48,030 nucleotides of DNA from NCBI RefSeq assembly GCF_028209885.1, contig NZ_JAQLEM010000018.1, positions 1 through 48,030 of the forward strand. Direction: 5' to 3'. The notes under the pieces are model-generated. The model did no database searches. It was not told the origin of the DNA and saw only the letters and a list, made by a program, of their open reading frames with translations. Shown here in pieces: positions 8,976 to 17,689 of this stretch. Each line of letters starts with the position of its first letter. The stretch's first letter is position 1. Made by a program: the position numbers and the translations under genes. The stretch is from Collinsella aerofaciens (GTDB taxonomy: Bacteria > Actinomycetota > Coriobacteriia > Coriobacteriales > Coriobacteriaceae).

Positions 8976-10253
8976 TTAGGCGCTGTATTTGTTGGCCTCG
9001 CCAAAGGTGCCAGCCTCGACGATCCAGCCGTCCTTCATGATGACGTCCATGTTGTCGGTGTTGAGCACGTGGATGTCGGCGGCGACGTCACCGTTGACGA
9101 CCAGCAGGTCGGCGCACTTGCCGGCCTCGATGGAACCGGTCTCGTCCTCGATGTGGCACATCTTGGCACCGTTGAGGGTGGCGCAGGTGATGGTCTCGAC
9201 CGGGGTGAAGCCGATCTTGTCGACGAACTCGTACATCTCCTCGATGGAGCAGGTGCCGTACGGGGTGACGAAGGAGAAGGAGTCGGAGCCGATCGTCATG
9301 ACGACGCCGCGCTTCTTGGCCTCGCGCAGGCAGTCGTAGTTGCGCTGCAGCTCCTTCTCGACCAGGGTGCCCTCGTACTTGTCGTGCAGCTCGGGGACGT
9401 AGACGGGCGGATAGGTGGCGTACCAGGTGGGCAGGAAGGCGATCGTCGGGGTGAAGAAGGTGCCCTGCTCGGCCATGAGGTCCATGGTGCGCTCATCGAT
9501 ATCGAAACCGTGAATCAGCTGCTCGCAGCCAAAGCGAACGGAATCGTAGGCAGCGGCGTGGTTGTTATAGCAGTGGCTCCACACGGGGATGCCGACCATC
9601 TTGGCCTCTTCGACCACGGCCTGGATCTCCTCGGAGCAGTAGTGCTGGTCGCGACCGGAGTCCCAGCGCCAGATGCCGCCACCGGTAGCCCAGATCTTGA
9701 TGGCATCGGGGTTCTCGCGCAGGCGACGACGGACGGCCTTGCGCAAATCCCAAGGACCGTCGACCTGGTCGCCCCAGGGATGGGATTCCTTGTTGAGCTC
9801 CTGGGTGCAGTGGTGGGAGTCACCGTGGCCGGCAACGCGGCAGAAGCCGAGGCCGGTGGCCAGAACGCGCGGGCCCTTAAAGACGCCCTTGTCGATGCAG
9901 TCACGGATCTGGATGCCAAAGCGGCCGATCTCGCAGACGGTGGTGAGGCCGTGGGTGAGGCAGTCGTAGGCCTGCTTGACGGCGACGGCCTGCTTCTCGA
10001 GGAGCGGCTGCATGACCCAATCGGTGTCATCGTCGGTCAGGTTGCCCGAGAAGTGCAGGTGGGTGTCGATCAGGCCGGGAAGGACGGTCTTGCCGGCGGC
10101 ATCGATAACCTCAACGCCCTCGGGAAGGTCCTGCATAGTGCCGGCGTACTCGATCTTGCCGTTGTCGTCGACGAGAACGAGGGAGTTCTCGACCGGCTCG
10201 GCACCGGTACCGTCGATGAGCTTGCCGCCAACGATTGCATACTTAGTGGACAT
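8976..10253 (-). CDS. Metal-dependent amidohydrolase
   Basis: A 425-residue amidohydrolase-superfamily enzyme. It has the N-terminal beta-sandwich strands, the HxH metal motif in GLIDTHLHF (about 62-67), a candidate carboxylated lysine in IKIWATGGG (about 188), metal histidines in WSHCYN and IHGFD, and the final aspartate in IGSDSF. The pattern fits binuclear imidazolonepropionase/prolidase-like members, which cleave C-N bonds of cyclic amides, acylated amino acids or X-Pro dipeptides; which one applies cannot be told. A strong AAGGAGG site precedes the ATG. It follows the APC permease on the same strand with 131 bases between, suggesting uptake and hydrolysis of one amino-acid-like compound. 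Confidence 0.85.
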   Translation of the reverse strand: MSTKYAIVGGKLIDGTGAEPVENSLVLVDDNGKIEYAGTMQDLPEGVEVIDAAGKTVLPGLIDTHLHFSGNLTDDDTDWVMQPLLEKQAVAVKQAYDCLTHGLTTVCEIGRFGIQIRDCIDKGVFKGPRVLATGLGFCRVAGHGDSHHCTQELNKESHPWGDQVDGPWDLRKAVRRRLRENPDAIKIWATGGGIWRWDSGRDQHYCSEEIQAVVEEAKMVGIPVWSHCYNNHAAAYDSVRFGCEQLIHGFDIDERTMDLMAEQGTFFTPTIAFLPTWYATYPPVYVPELHDKYEGTLVEKELQRNYDCLREAKKRGVVMTIGSDSFSFVTPYGTCSIEEMYEFVDKIGFTPVETITCATLNGAKMCHIEDETGSIEAGKCADLLVVNGDVAADIHVLNTDNMDVIMKDGWIVEAGTFGEANKYSA

Positions 10254-10326
10254 GGTTCCTCCTTATGGATCCATATAGTGGGCGAGGCCGTGTTGGGTCG
10301 CGGCCTCACAAAGCTACCCAAGTGGT

Positions 10327-10378
10327 GCCGGGTTCGGTGCGCGGGAGAGAGGGCCCCGCGCACCCGATCCGCCCCGGC
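10327..10378 (-). other. Nested inverted repeat between permease and amidohydrolase
   Basis: A perfect 10-bp inverted repeat (GGTGCGCGGG / CCCGCGCACC, 9-base loop) is nested in an outer 6-bp pair (GCCGGG / CCCGGC). There is no T run on either strand, so it is not a standard terminator. It could be an RNA processing or stability element between the two genes. Confidence 0.45.
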
Positions 10379-10384
10379 TAGGCG

Positions 10385-11836
10385 TTACTTTTTGCGGGAA
10401 TTGGTGAAAGCCATGAGGGCCAGGCCAATAGCCAACCAGCCGATCACGATGCTCCACTCCACCATGTTGAGGGAGGCGGGAGAGAACGGAATCACGAGCA
10501 GGCCGATGATGATGGCGCAGGCAGCGATAGCGAGACCGATGCCAAACTTGCCGCCGGGCACCTCGTAGGGACGAGGCAGGTCGGGCTCGGTGAAGCGCAT
10601 GCGCAGGCAGGCGAGGGCGACCATACCGCAGGAGAAGATGAAGGCGAGAGCCGACACGTTGGTCAGAGGGATGAGCATGTTCTTGCCCAGGAACGGACCG
10701 ATGACGGTGATAACGCCCAGAACGACGCAGGCGAGCTTGGGAGCGCCGGACTTGGGGTCGACCTCGGCGAACTTCTCGGGCAGTTGGCCCTTGCGGCCCA
10801 TGGCGAGCATGATGCGGCTCGTGGCGCCGTAGAAGGAGTTCATCGGGCCCATGGGTCCAAGCGTGGCGATGACGAGCATGGCCAGGTACAGAAGCATGTT
10901 GATGCCCTTGAGGCAGGCAAGCGCGGGAACCGGGCTCTTAACAAACTCATGCCAGTCGAGGATGGTGCCGAACGAGTAGATGCAGACCATGTAGAAGCCG
11001 CCGGCGGCCAGCAGGGCCAGGGAGATGATCTTGCCGAACTTGTTCCAGTTGAGGCCCTCGGCTGCTTCCTCAGCCTGCTGAGGAATGGTGTCGAAACCGG
11101 CGTAGAAGAACGGGGTCAGAACCAGGACCGACACGATGCCGGCGAACAGGCTGGCGCCCTCGGTAGCGGCCTTGCCGCCGCCAGCGCCGGTGACCATGGA
11201 GAACACGGGCATGGCGTTGTCCGGCGAGCCGGTGAACAGCGAGACGCCCATGGCGAGCAGCATGCCGCAGAACAGGGCCTTGGTCAGGAAGGCCTGGAGC
11301 TTGGCGGCCGAGCTGGCACCGCGGAAGTTGAGGAAGATGACGTAGGCTGCAAAGCCGAGCGCGATCAGCGTCGGGAACAGGTAAACGTCGGCGCCCAGGA
11401 TGGTGTAGAGCTTGACGGCGCGCAGCCACTCAAGACCGGGCAGGCTGCCGAACATCTCGGACACGAGGGTCGAAATGGCGATGGCCTCCCACGGGCACAG
11501 GATACCGTTGCCCAGAGCCAAAAGCCATCCGGTGATGTAGCTCAGCGTACGGCCAAAGCTACGATCGACATACTCGACGATGCCGCCCGAGATGGGGATA
11601 GCAGCCGTGAGCTCACCGAAAACAGCTCCGACGGGCACGAGGAAGATTGCACCCAAGAGGAATGCGATCATAGCGGGAACGGGACCGCCGCCCACGACCA
11701 TCCAGTCGCCGACCTGCAGAACCCAACCGGTACCGATAATGGCACCGAAACCGATGGTGAAGAAGTTCCAGAGCGAAAGCGTTTTCTTCATGCCGCCGTT
11801 ATCCTCGACTGCAACTTCTGCGTTCTTGTCCGCCAT
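10385..11836 (-). CDS. APC-family amino acid/polyamine permease
   Basis: A 483-residue membrane protein with about 12 helices and the APC-family first-helix signature FFTIGFGAIIGTGWV, followed by a conserved GELTAAIPISGG. It should import amino acids or related amines by secondary transport. The ATG at 11836 is chosen because of the AAGGAGGGGAACA ribosome site; an in-frame start 13 codons upstream lacks a site. It leads into the amidohydrolase gene on the same strand, so the hydrolase's substrate is probably what it transports. The substrate itself is not recognisable. Confidence 0.87.
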   Translation of the reverse strand: MADKNAEVAVEDNGGMKKTLSLWNFFTIGFGAIIGTGWVLQVGDWMVVGGGPVPAMIAFLLGAIFLVPVGAVFGELTAAIPISGGIVEYVDRSFGRTLSYITGWLLALGNGILCPWEAIAISTLVSEMFGSLPGLEWLRAVKLYTILGADVYLFPTLIALGFAAYVIFLNFRGASSAAKLQAFLTKALFCGMLLAMGVSLFTGSPDNAMPVFSMVTGAGGGKAATEGASLFAGIVSVLVLTPFFYAGFDTIPQQAEEAAEGLNWNKFGKIISLALLAAGGFYMVCIYSFGTILDWHEFVKSPVPALACLKGINMLLYLAMLVIATLGPMGPMNSFYGATSRIMLAMGRKGQLPEKFAEVDPKSGAPKLACVVLGVITVIGPFLGKNMLIPLTNVSALAFIFSCGMVALACLRMRFTEPDLPRPYEVPGGKFGIGLAIAACAIIIGLLVIPFSPASLNMVEWSIVIGWLAIGLALMAFTNSRKK

Positions 11837-12196
11837 TGTTCCCCTCCTTTCCTTTTTGACGCCCCTTGACGTCACCCCTTGCGCGGTCTGTTTTGCCGCG
11901 CTCTTTTATTTCGTAGCTTTAAGATACGGCCTTGGCGCAGCACGGCCGCCCATGGCTCGACCGAAGGCCGAACTCGCATATGAGCGGCACCGTTTTTGGG
12001 ACGAACGGCACGGTTTGCCGTTCATTGTTGCCGCCCGTCCGACGGGCGTACGCTCATCGGACGCATATAGAGATGTTTTTGAGGCCGTGTGTTTTGCGCC
12101 TTTCGTACCGTTTACCGAGCTTTTGACGCGCAGGCCCATTTGTTGCACATCTTTTCTGTAGGATGGACAGGTTATACATGAGACAAGGCGGTACGA
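11837..12196. promoter_or_regulatory. Divergent intergenic region with inverted repeats
   Basis: This region separates the minus-strand permease from the plus-strand C39-like gene, so both promoters must lie here. I see an 8-bp perfect inverted repeat (CGCCCGTC / GACGGGCG) at 12032-12048 and a smaller one (ACGGCA / TGCCGT) just left of it. A TATACA box at about 12172 could be the -10 of the plus-strand gene but lacks a convincing -35. Confidence 0.35.
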
Positions 12197-13231
12197 ATGG
12201 CATACGGATACAACGACGGTGATCAACGGCGACAAAGCGTTCGCCTTGCTGGCCGTACCACGCCGACGCCCAGAAGTGCCACGAGCAGCAATCCGCAACG
12301 TCCTCAAGAGCAACCCAGGCCTTCGTCTCGGCAGCAGGCAAGCAGAACGCGGCAGAGTGGCCGTCTGAGCACGGGCACAAGCGCGCAGCAAGATAGCCGC
12401 TTGGGCGCACGCACTCGACAGCGTCAGGCCGAGGTTCCGCAACTGCGCCGCAACGGCGCACGTCAGCCCGGCATCCATATCAACCGCTTCTTTTCGCATC
12501 CCCAAGGCGGACGCGACGGCAAGCCCTACCGCTCGACATCGCACGCGAATGCCCCCGCCCTGCCGGCTCGTCGACTTCGCCTCGCACTGTGCTCTATCCT
12601 TACCTGTCTGGTCTTTGTGCTTATAAGCTCCTGTATGTCCCACGGGTCGGCCGGTCTCGAGCCCACCGCCGAGGACAAGCTGCTCAAGGCCCCCGTCGCA
12701 CCCGGCTATTCTTTCGCCTTTTCGACCCCACGCTCGCAATGGCAAGCCGGCACGATGCCCCATATCTATCAGATCGACCCCGCGTGGTCGGAGCTGCCTT
12801 ACGCCGGCGGCACCATCCGCCAAAATGCCTGCGGGCCTACGTGCCTCACCATGGTCTATATCTTTAAGACGGGACGCACCGATATGACCCCCGTCGATAT
12901 GTGCGCGCTTTCCGAGGCGGGCAATTACGCCCCCACCGGTGCAACCGAATGGTCGTTTATGACGAGCGGCGCGTGGCAGTTGGGACTCAACGGAACGGAA
13001 CTCCATATCGATCGCGAATCGATGACTCAGGCACTGCGTTCGGGAGCGCCCGTCATTGCCGCCGTTCGGCCGGGCACCTTTACCAGCGTGGGCCACTACA
13101 TTGTGCTTTACGGTATTGACGACGCCGACCAGATTGGCGTCTACGACCCCAACTCGGCCAGCCGCAGCGCCCGCCGCTGGGGCGTCGTAGAAGTCCTTAA
13201 CGAAGTCGAAGCCATGTGGGCCTACTACTAG
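12197..13231 (+). CDS. Membrane-anchored C39-like cysteine peptidase
   Basis: A 344-residue protein. Residues 1-125 are Arg/Gln/Ser-rich and low complexity (cytoplasmic), followed by a membrane helix at about 127-147 and an extracellular domain. The domain matches the Peptidase_C39_2 fold: QNACGPTCLTMV supplies the catalytic Cys, GHYIVLYG the His, and VYDPNS the Asp. The substrate is unknown; the family includes surface and bacteriocin-processing proteases. It stands alone between the permease and carbamate kinase. The ribosome site is weak (GGCGGTACGA). The long basic tail is unusual and could bind nucleic acid or membrane; this is inference. Confidence 0.8.
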   Translation: MAYGYNDGDQRRQSVRLAGRTTPTPRSATSSNPQRPQEQPRPSSRQQASRTRQSGRLSTGTSAQQDSRLGARTRQRQAEVPQLRRNGARQPGIHINRFFSHPQGGRDGKPYRSTSHANAPALPARRLRLALCSILTCLVFVLISSCMSHGSAGLEPTAEDKLLKAPVAPGYSFAFSTPRSQWQAGTMPHIYQIDPAWSELPYAGGTIRQNACGPTCLTMVYIFKTGRTDMTPVDMCALSEAGNYAPTGATEWSFMTSGAWQLGLNGTELHIDRESMTQALRSGAPVIAAVRPGTFTSVGHYIVLYGIDDADQIGVYDPNSASRSARRWGVVEVLNEVEAMWAYY

Positions 13232-13292
13232 TCATTGGGGACAGACTTAAATGAGTGGTCGTTGGGGACAGCCTTTAGGGACTGTCCCAAGC

Positions 13293-13326
13293 TGCCGGCA
13301 GGAAAGGAACGTCCCCAAGTGCCGGG
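13293..13326. repeat. Dispersed hairpin repeat, copy A
   Basis: CCGGCA / TGCCGG arms flank a conserved GGAAAGGAACGTCCC loop. The same motif recurs at 21779-21810 and 28511-28543. Just upstream (13235-13290) are two TTGGGGACAG direct repeats, the second forming a hairpin with CTGTCCCAA. It looks like a REP-type intergenic element. Confidence 0.6.
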
Positions 13327-13331
13327 TTGAA

Positions 13332-13366
13332 ACAAAAGCCCCGCAGTCGGAGCGGACTGCGGGGCT
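13332..13366 (-). terminator. Terminator of carbamate kinase
   Basis: A perfect 12-bp stem (AGCCCCGCAGTC / GACTGCGGGGCT) followed on the minus strand by TTTTGTTT. A second perfect 9-bp hairpin (GTGGGCGCC / GGCGCCCAC, 13386-13409) lies between it and the stop codon. Confidence 0.85.
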
Positions 13367-13431
13367 CATGAAGAGAGGCTAGTTTGTGGGCGCCTTGCCC
13401 GGCGCCCACGAGAGAGGCAATGGAGTAGAGG

Positions 13432-14394
13432 CTACTCGTGGATGCGGGTACCGGAGAGGCCGGCCATGGTCTCGGCGGCCTTGTCCAGGGCGCCGATGAT
13501 GCAGGTGCGGCCCTTGCGGGAACGGGCGAACTTGATGGCGGCGCGGACCTTGGGCTCCATGGAACCCTTGCCGAACTGACCCTCGTCGGCCAGGCGCTCG
13601 GCCTCGTCGGCGGTGATGTCCTCGAGCTCCTCCTGGTTGGGCTTGCCAAAGTTAATAGCGACATGCTCAACGGCGGTCAGCAGGAACAGAACGTCGGCGT
13701 CGCAGTCCTCAGCCAGCAGCTCGCCGCCCAGGTCCTTGTCGATGACGGCGGGAACGCCCTTGTAGCAGCCCTTGTTCTCGTAGTCGCGGACGACGGGGAT
13801 ACCACCGCCACCGCAGGCGATGACGATGAACTCGTTGTCGAGCAGATTGAGGATGGAGTCAGCCTCGACGATCTTCTTGGGATCGGGGGAAGCGACGACG
13901 CGACGCCAGCCGCGACCGGAATCCTCGACGAAAACCTTGGAAGGATCCTCGGCCATGAACTCCTTGGCCTGCTCCTCGGTGTAGAAGGGGCCGATCGGCT
14001 TGGTCGGGTTCTTGAACGCGGGATCGTCCGGGTCGCACTCGATCTGGGTGACGACGGTGGCGGCGTGCCAACGCTTATAGCGCTTGTGCATCTCGCGGCC
14101 AATGCCCTGCTGCAGGTGATAGCCGATGTAGCCCTGGGACATGGCGCCGCACTCGGGCAGCGGCATCTCGGGGGTGCCGATGGCGTCGTGGGCAGCGGCG
14201 AAGGCGTTCTGAATCATGCCAACCTGCGGGCCGTTGCCGTGGGTGATGATGATCTCGTTGCCCTGCTCGATCAGGCCGAGGAGAGCGTGAGCGGTGTTGC
14301 TCACGGCCTCGATCTGCTCAACGGGGTTGTTGCCGAGGGCGTTGCCGCCAAGGGCGACGACGATACGATCGGGCTTGCCAAGAGGCTTAGACAT
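13432..14394 (-). CDS. arcC: Carbamate kinase
   Basis: A 320-residue carbamate kinase, full length for the family. It carries the amino-acid-kinase N-terminus VVALGGNAL, THGNGPQVG near residue 64, the carbamate kinase region around QGYIGYHLQQ, and the C-terminal ATP-binding GSMEPKVRAA. It catalyses ATP + carbamate to carbamoyl phosphate + ADP, usually run backwards to make ATP from arginine/citrulline, agmatine or purine-derived carbamoyl phosphate. No arginine deiminase or transcarbamylase lies beside it, so the source pathway is not shown. The ATG at 14394 has an AGAAAGGA site; a longer in-frame start lacks one. Confidence 0.94.
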   Translation of the reverse strand: MSKPLGKPDRIVVALGGNALGNNPVEQIEAVSNTAHALLGLIEQGNEIIITHGNGPQVGMIQNAFAAAHDAIGTPEMPLPECGAMSQGYIGYHLQQGIGREMHKRYKRWHAATVVTQIECDPDDPAFKNPTKPIGPFYTEEQAKEFMAEDPSKVFVEDSGRGWRRVVASPDPKKIVEADSILNLLDNEFIVIACGGGGIPVVRDYENKGCYKGVPAVIDKDLGGELLAEDCDADVLFLLTAVEHVAINFGKPNQEELEDITADEAERLADEGQFGKGSMEPKVRAAIKFARSRKGRTCIIGALDKAAETMAGLSGTRIHE

Positions 14395-14429
14395 TGCTGG
14401 AATCCTTTCTGTAAAAGGCCTACAACCCA

Positions 14430-14467
14430 TTAATAAACCGCGCCCGTGCGATACGCGAGTTTATTAA
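14430..14467. promoter_or_regulatory. Inverted repeat upstream of arcC
   Basis: A perfect 9-bp inverted repeat TTAATAAAC / GTTTATTAA with a 20-base spacer lies 36 bases upstream of the arcC start. Position and AT-rich arms suit an operator or promoter site for arcC; no regulator can be assigned. Confidence 0.45.
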
Positions 14468-14841
14468 GGTTTATATTCTCTTTATCGCTCATTTTATTCA
14501 TTTTGAAAATAGTTGAACGGTGAACGGTCGTTTTTATCCGCTCAGCGTACAGAACCCCAGCTCAGATATGTTTACGCCATTTACGTGCGACTTTATTTTA
14601 ATGGAGCGAGGATTAGGCTGCTTTATGCAAACTGTATCTTTGCTAAACACAAAACAGACAGCGCAAAATCTTACTCGCACTATACGAGATTCTATGCACT
14701 AATTGGACGAGTATGCAGCCCTGCAATAACATGGCGTTTTTCATCCAACTTAAGGAATAGACGAGTGCCTTTGCCGCGCATCGGCCGGCAGCCGGCGAGC
14801 CGTCTCGTCGATCGCCGCTTCCAGAAAATCAAAAACTGATA
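14468..14841. other. Gene-free AT-rich stretch
   Basis: No reading frame with a ribosome site or recognisable protein is seen here. Base composition is more AT-rich than the neighbours up to about 14700. It presumably holds the arcC promoter on its left side. Confidence 0.5.
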
Positions 14842-14870
14842 TTGCGCGCGAAATTGCGGCATGGTACTTT
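14842..14870 (+). promoter_or_regulatory. Candidate promoter of the DUF3830 unit
   Basis: TTGCGC at 14842-14847 and TACTTT at 14865-14870 are separated by 17 bases, a sigma-70-like arrangement, about 125 bases upstream of the start codon. A small hairpin (CGACAG / CTGTCG) follows at 14895-14910. Confidence 0.4.
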
Positions 14871-14996
14871 AGCGAAGAACAGCGCGGGCTGGGGCGACAG
14901 AGATCTGTCGTGAAGTTTGGGTTCGGCGACCCCGCCGCTGTCTTCTCCTTATCCGCCAGCGAGCCCCTTGAGCGACGGATTGAGGAGGTCCTTACT

Positions 14997-15413
14997 ATGA
15001 CAAAAATGCTCAAGATCACGCTAAATGGCGAGACGTTTCTCGCCGACATGCTCTGGGACAAGGCTCCCGAGGCATGCAGGCTCTTCGAATCGTCCTGTCC
15101 GGTCGAGTCACGTATCTTTTCGGCCAAGATCTGCGATGCCGAGGTAACCTATCCCGTATCGGGCCCCATCGCCAACTACGAGCACATCGAGAACCCCGTC
15201 TTTCACGAGCCGACGGGCGCAGTGAGCTGGTATGGCGGATGGTCGTCAATCTGCATCTTCTTTGACGTGTGCGAGCCCTTTGGCACCTGCAACATGTTCG
15301 CCCGCATCTGTGAAGCCGACCGCGAGCGTTTTGCCGCCGCCTGCCGCAATGTCTGGGACAATCAGGGCATGTACATTAAAAACGAAATCGTCGAGATCGA
15401 AACGGAGGCCTAA
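14997..15413 (+). CDS. DUF3830 family protein (cyclophilin-like fold)
   Basis: A 138-residue protein matching the DUF3830 pattern: a first beta strand (LKITLNGETF), the DKAPEACRLFES segment, and the GPIANYEHIENP and SWYGGWSSICIFFD motifs. Members have a cyclophilin-like beta barrel and often sit near catabolic or uptake genes; no activity is established. The ATG at 14997 is chosen because GAGGAGG sits 8 bases upstream; an in-frame ATG at 14910 would add 29 unrelated residues. Its stop is 2 bases before the next gene's start, so the two are surely one operon. Confidence 0.75.
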   Translation: MTKMLKITLNGETFLADMLWDKAPEACRLFESSCPVESRIFSAKICDAEVTYPVSGPIANYEHIENPVFHEPTGAVSWYGGWSSICIFFDVCEPFGTCNMFARICEADRERFAAACRNVWDNQGMYIKNEIVEIETEA

Positions 15414-15415
15414 AG

Positions 15416-15940
15416 ATGATGGATATCAACACCCTGCTCGCACTCGACCTTGCCGAGTACACCACTGCACTTGAGGCCCTCGCCGATCAAATGATGCTCG
15501 AGGAACCGCGCGATATCGACTACATGCGCCGCCGCAAGCTCGACACAGGCCGCGAATTCGCCGTCTGGAACTTCACCGTCGGCTACTGCATGAACGCGGC
15601 CGACGCCCTCTCCCTCCTGCGAGCCCAGGCCAACGAAAACGCCAACGACGGCACCGCCGACCTCGCAACGATCAACAACAGCGCCGCGCGCCTGTGCGAC
15701 TGGTTCTCGGGCGCCTTCGACGTCACCGGTAAAATGGATGACACCACGGCAATCCTCGCCCACAGCCGCGACCTCTACGCCCAGGTTGAGACTCACGAAC
15801 AGTTCGCGGCCCTCACCCGCGCCACCGAGCGCTATCTGGTCCAGCTCCAATTTTGGGTCGACCGCCAGATTCCCTGGCCGGCTATTAGCGACCTCGTCCA
15901 CGGCTACCGCCTACGCACAGAGAGCGGCGAGACAAGGTAA
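15416..15940 (+). CDS. Unknown helical protein in DUF3830 operon
   Basis: A 174-residue protein I do not recognise. It is predicted mostly helical, acidic, with no membrane segment or signal peptide and few cysteines. The first ATG has the GGAGG of the preceding gene's last codons 8 bases upstream; a second ATG follows directly. Tight coupling to the DUF3830 gene and shared GC-rich codon use suggest a common function. A strong hairpin follows 55 bases downstream. Confidence 0.7.
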   Translation: MMDINTLLALDLAEYTTALEALADQMMLEEPRDIDYMRRRKLDTGREFAVWNFTVGYCMNAADALSLLRAQANENANDGTADLATINNSAARLCDWFSGAFDVTGKMDDTTAILAHSRDLYAQVETHEQFAALTRATERYLVQLQFWVDRQIPWPAISDLVHGYRLRTESGETR

Positions 15941-15994
15941 ACCGACCAGGCAGACCAACAAAGTCCCATCGCGGAACCAAAAGTAAGAATCAGA

Positions 15995-16030
15995 GGGCTG
16001 GAGACGCACGTAGCAGCGTCTCCAGCCCCT
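15995..16030 (+). terminator. Strong hairpin after the DUF3830 operon
   Basis: A perfect 13-bp stem (GGGCTGGAGACGC / GCGTCTCCAGCCC) with an 8-base loop. The following bases (CCTTCGC) are poor in T, so it may work as a weak terminator or as a 3'-end protecting structure. Confidence 0.65.
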
Positions 16031-16083
16031 TCGCAAAGTAGAGCGCCGTTTCAGTGGCTTTGAGACCTTATCGGACCTTTGCT

Positions 16084-16169
16084 ATCTTCCAATTTTTGTA
16101 TATTTACGCACGATATTATCCGCAAATTTTTGTATGATTTTAGGCAATTCTATCTGCCAATTTTTGTCA
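16084..16169 (+). promoter_or_regulatory. Three 34-bp-spaced iterons upstream of the ATPase
   Basis: Three near-identical motifs, consensus TATCYKCMAATTTTTGT, have their AATTTTTGT cores starting at 16091, 16125 and 16159, exactly 34 bases apart. The last ends 14 bases before the ATG of the AAA ATPase. Tight regular spacing against the gene start suggests an operator array, possibly autoregulatory. Confidence 0.65.
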
Positions 16170-16180
16170 TTTGGGGGTTT

Positions 16181-17542
16181 ATGTTACGCCGTAAGGTCAC
16201 TGATAGGCTTTTGAGCTGGAAGAATAACTCCAATAAGGCATTACTTGTTACTGGTGCGCGTCAGATCGGCAAGAGCTATGCGATTCGCGCGTTCGGAAAA
16301 AGCAACTACGCTTCGTATTTTGAGGTCAATTTACTACTCGATGTCGAGGCAAAGAATGTGCTTATTGGCGCAAAGAACTCCATTGACTTTATCAACCGTG
16401 TAGCCCTTCTTGCGGATGCGCCGCTTGTTGAGGGCGATACGCTTGTCTTTGTCGATGAGATTCAGGAGTATCCGCAGATCGTTACACTCATGAAGGCGTT
16501 GGTCGAGGATGGGCGCTTTAGCTATGTCTTCTCGGGGTCTATGCTCGGGACTGAGTTTAAGGGAATCTCTTCTTTTCCGGTGGGGTATGTCGAGCACATT
16601 GTTATGCGCCCAATGGATTTTGAAGAGTTTTGTTGGGCAAACAGCGTCAGCGAGAATGTGCTTGCCGGCATTCGCAGCTGCCTTGTCGAAAAGCATCCTG
16701 TCGAAAACTATATTCATGAGGCGATGCTCAAGAACTATAGAGCTTATATCGTTTGTGGCGGCATGCCGGAAGTCGTTCAGAACTATATTGATTCGGGTTA
16801 TTCGCTCGTGAGCACACGTGAGCTTCAAACTCAGCTGGTCGATCAGTACAAAAGCGATATCTCAAAATATGCATCGACTCGAGCGTTTAACGTTCGGTCG
16901 ATTTTTGAACAAATTCCCGTTCAGCTTGAGGCGGAGTCTCATCGCTTTGTTGTTTCGTCTCTGGGTGAGGAAGCTCGCCTTAAAAAATATGAACAGGATT
17001 TCCTGTGGCTTGTTAACGCAGGTGTTGGATTGATGGTCGCCAGGGTGACGGAGCCACGGAGTCCTCTCAAGAGGACGGAGAAAACGACAGCCTTCAAACT
17101 ATACGAGTCTGATACAGGCATGCTAGCATCGCGGTACCCCGGCAGCACTGCACGCGCTGTCTATCTTGATATGAAAACTCCCAACCTTGGTGGTCTCTAT
17201 GAGAACGTGGTCGCGCAGGAACTCGTTGCCCTCGGGGCAGATGCATGGTACTACCAAACGCGTGAGGTCGGTGAAGTTGACTTTGTGATCGAAGGCGTCC
17301 ACGGTCATGTTGTCCCAATCGAGGTCAAATCTGGCAAGAAGGTTCGAGCGCACGCAGCCCTCGATCGTCTGATGAGTGCGGGCGAGTACAAAATTCCCGA
17401 GGCCGTTGTACTGAGCCACGAGAATCTCAGCAAAGAGGGCAAGGTTCTGTACGTTCCAATCTACATGACGTTTTGTCTCGATGAGTTTATGGAAAAGGAT
17501 GACCCCAATAACGATTTCTCGTTCGCGCCCATATCTCTCTAG
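16181..17542 (+). CDS. AAA ATPase with DUF4143 domain
   Basis: A 453-residue protein of the AAA_14/DUF4143 class. Walker A is GARQIGKSY (about 28-36) and Walker B is LVFVDEIQEY (about 87-96). The C-terminal DUF4143 region (about 210-430) carries a PD-(D/E)xK nuclease-like pattern: NVVAQEL, GEVDFVIEG, then IEVKSGKK. Function is unsettled; members spread widely by transfer in gut bacteria and have been guessed to act in DNA or defence processes. The ATG at 16181 follows GGGGG; the frame is open further upstream but through the iterons. Codon use is more AT-rich than flanking genes, a sign of acquisition. Confidence 0.82.
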   Translation: MLRRKVTDRLLSWKNNSNKALLVTGARQIGKSYAIRAFGKSNYASYFEVNLLLDVEAKNVLIGAKNSIDFINRVALLADAPLVEGDTLVFVDEIQEYPQIVTLMKALVEDGRFSYVFSGSMLGTEFKGISSFPVGYVEHIVMRPMDFEEFCWANSVSENVLAGIRSCLVEKHPVENYIHEAMLKNYRAYIVCGGMPEVVQNYIDSGYSLVSTRELQTQLVDQYKSDISKYASTRAFNVRSIFEQIPVQLEAESHRFVVSSLGEEARLKKYEQDFLWLVNAGVGLMVARVTEPRSPLKRTEKTTAFKLYESDTGMLASRYPGSTARAVYLDMKTPNLGGLYENVVAQELVALGADAWYYQTREVGEVDFVIEGVHGHVVPIEVKSGKKVRAHAALDRLMSAGEYKIPEAVVLSHENLSKEGKVLYVPIYMTFCLDEFMEKDDPNNDFSFAPISL

Positions 17543-17689
17543 CCATTTGAATCCTCAATCCAGCCCCGTCCCCTATCCATCCCCAAAGTGGCGCGCCTTT
17601 CGCGGCAAAGCCGCGAAACAGCGACCGGAACAAAAGGCCCCCACAACCACGTCCTTCATTCAGCCACACAATCCGAGGACGTAGTCGTA

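Noticed and set aside
11906..13096. 396-codon minus-strand frame opposite the C39-like gene
   Set aside because: Opposes a gene with clear Cys/His/Asp peptidase motifs; composition is non-protein-like.
14513..14839. 108-codon frame between arcC and the DUF3830 gene
   Set aside because: No ribosome site, no domain, composition consistent with an intergenic region.
16084..16169. CRISPR-like array suggested by three regularly spaced repeats
   Set aside because: The repeat core is short (about 17 bases), spacers are about 17 bases, and the array abuts a start codon with no cas genes; an operator array fits better.
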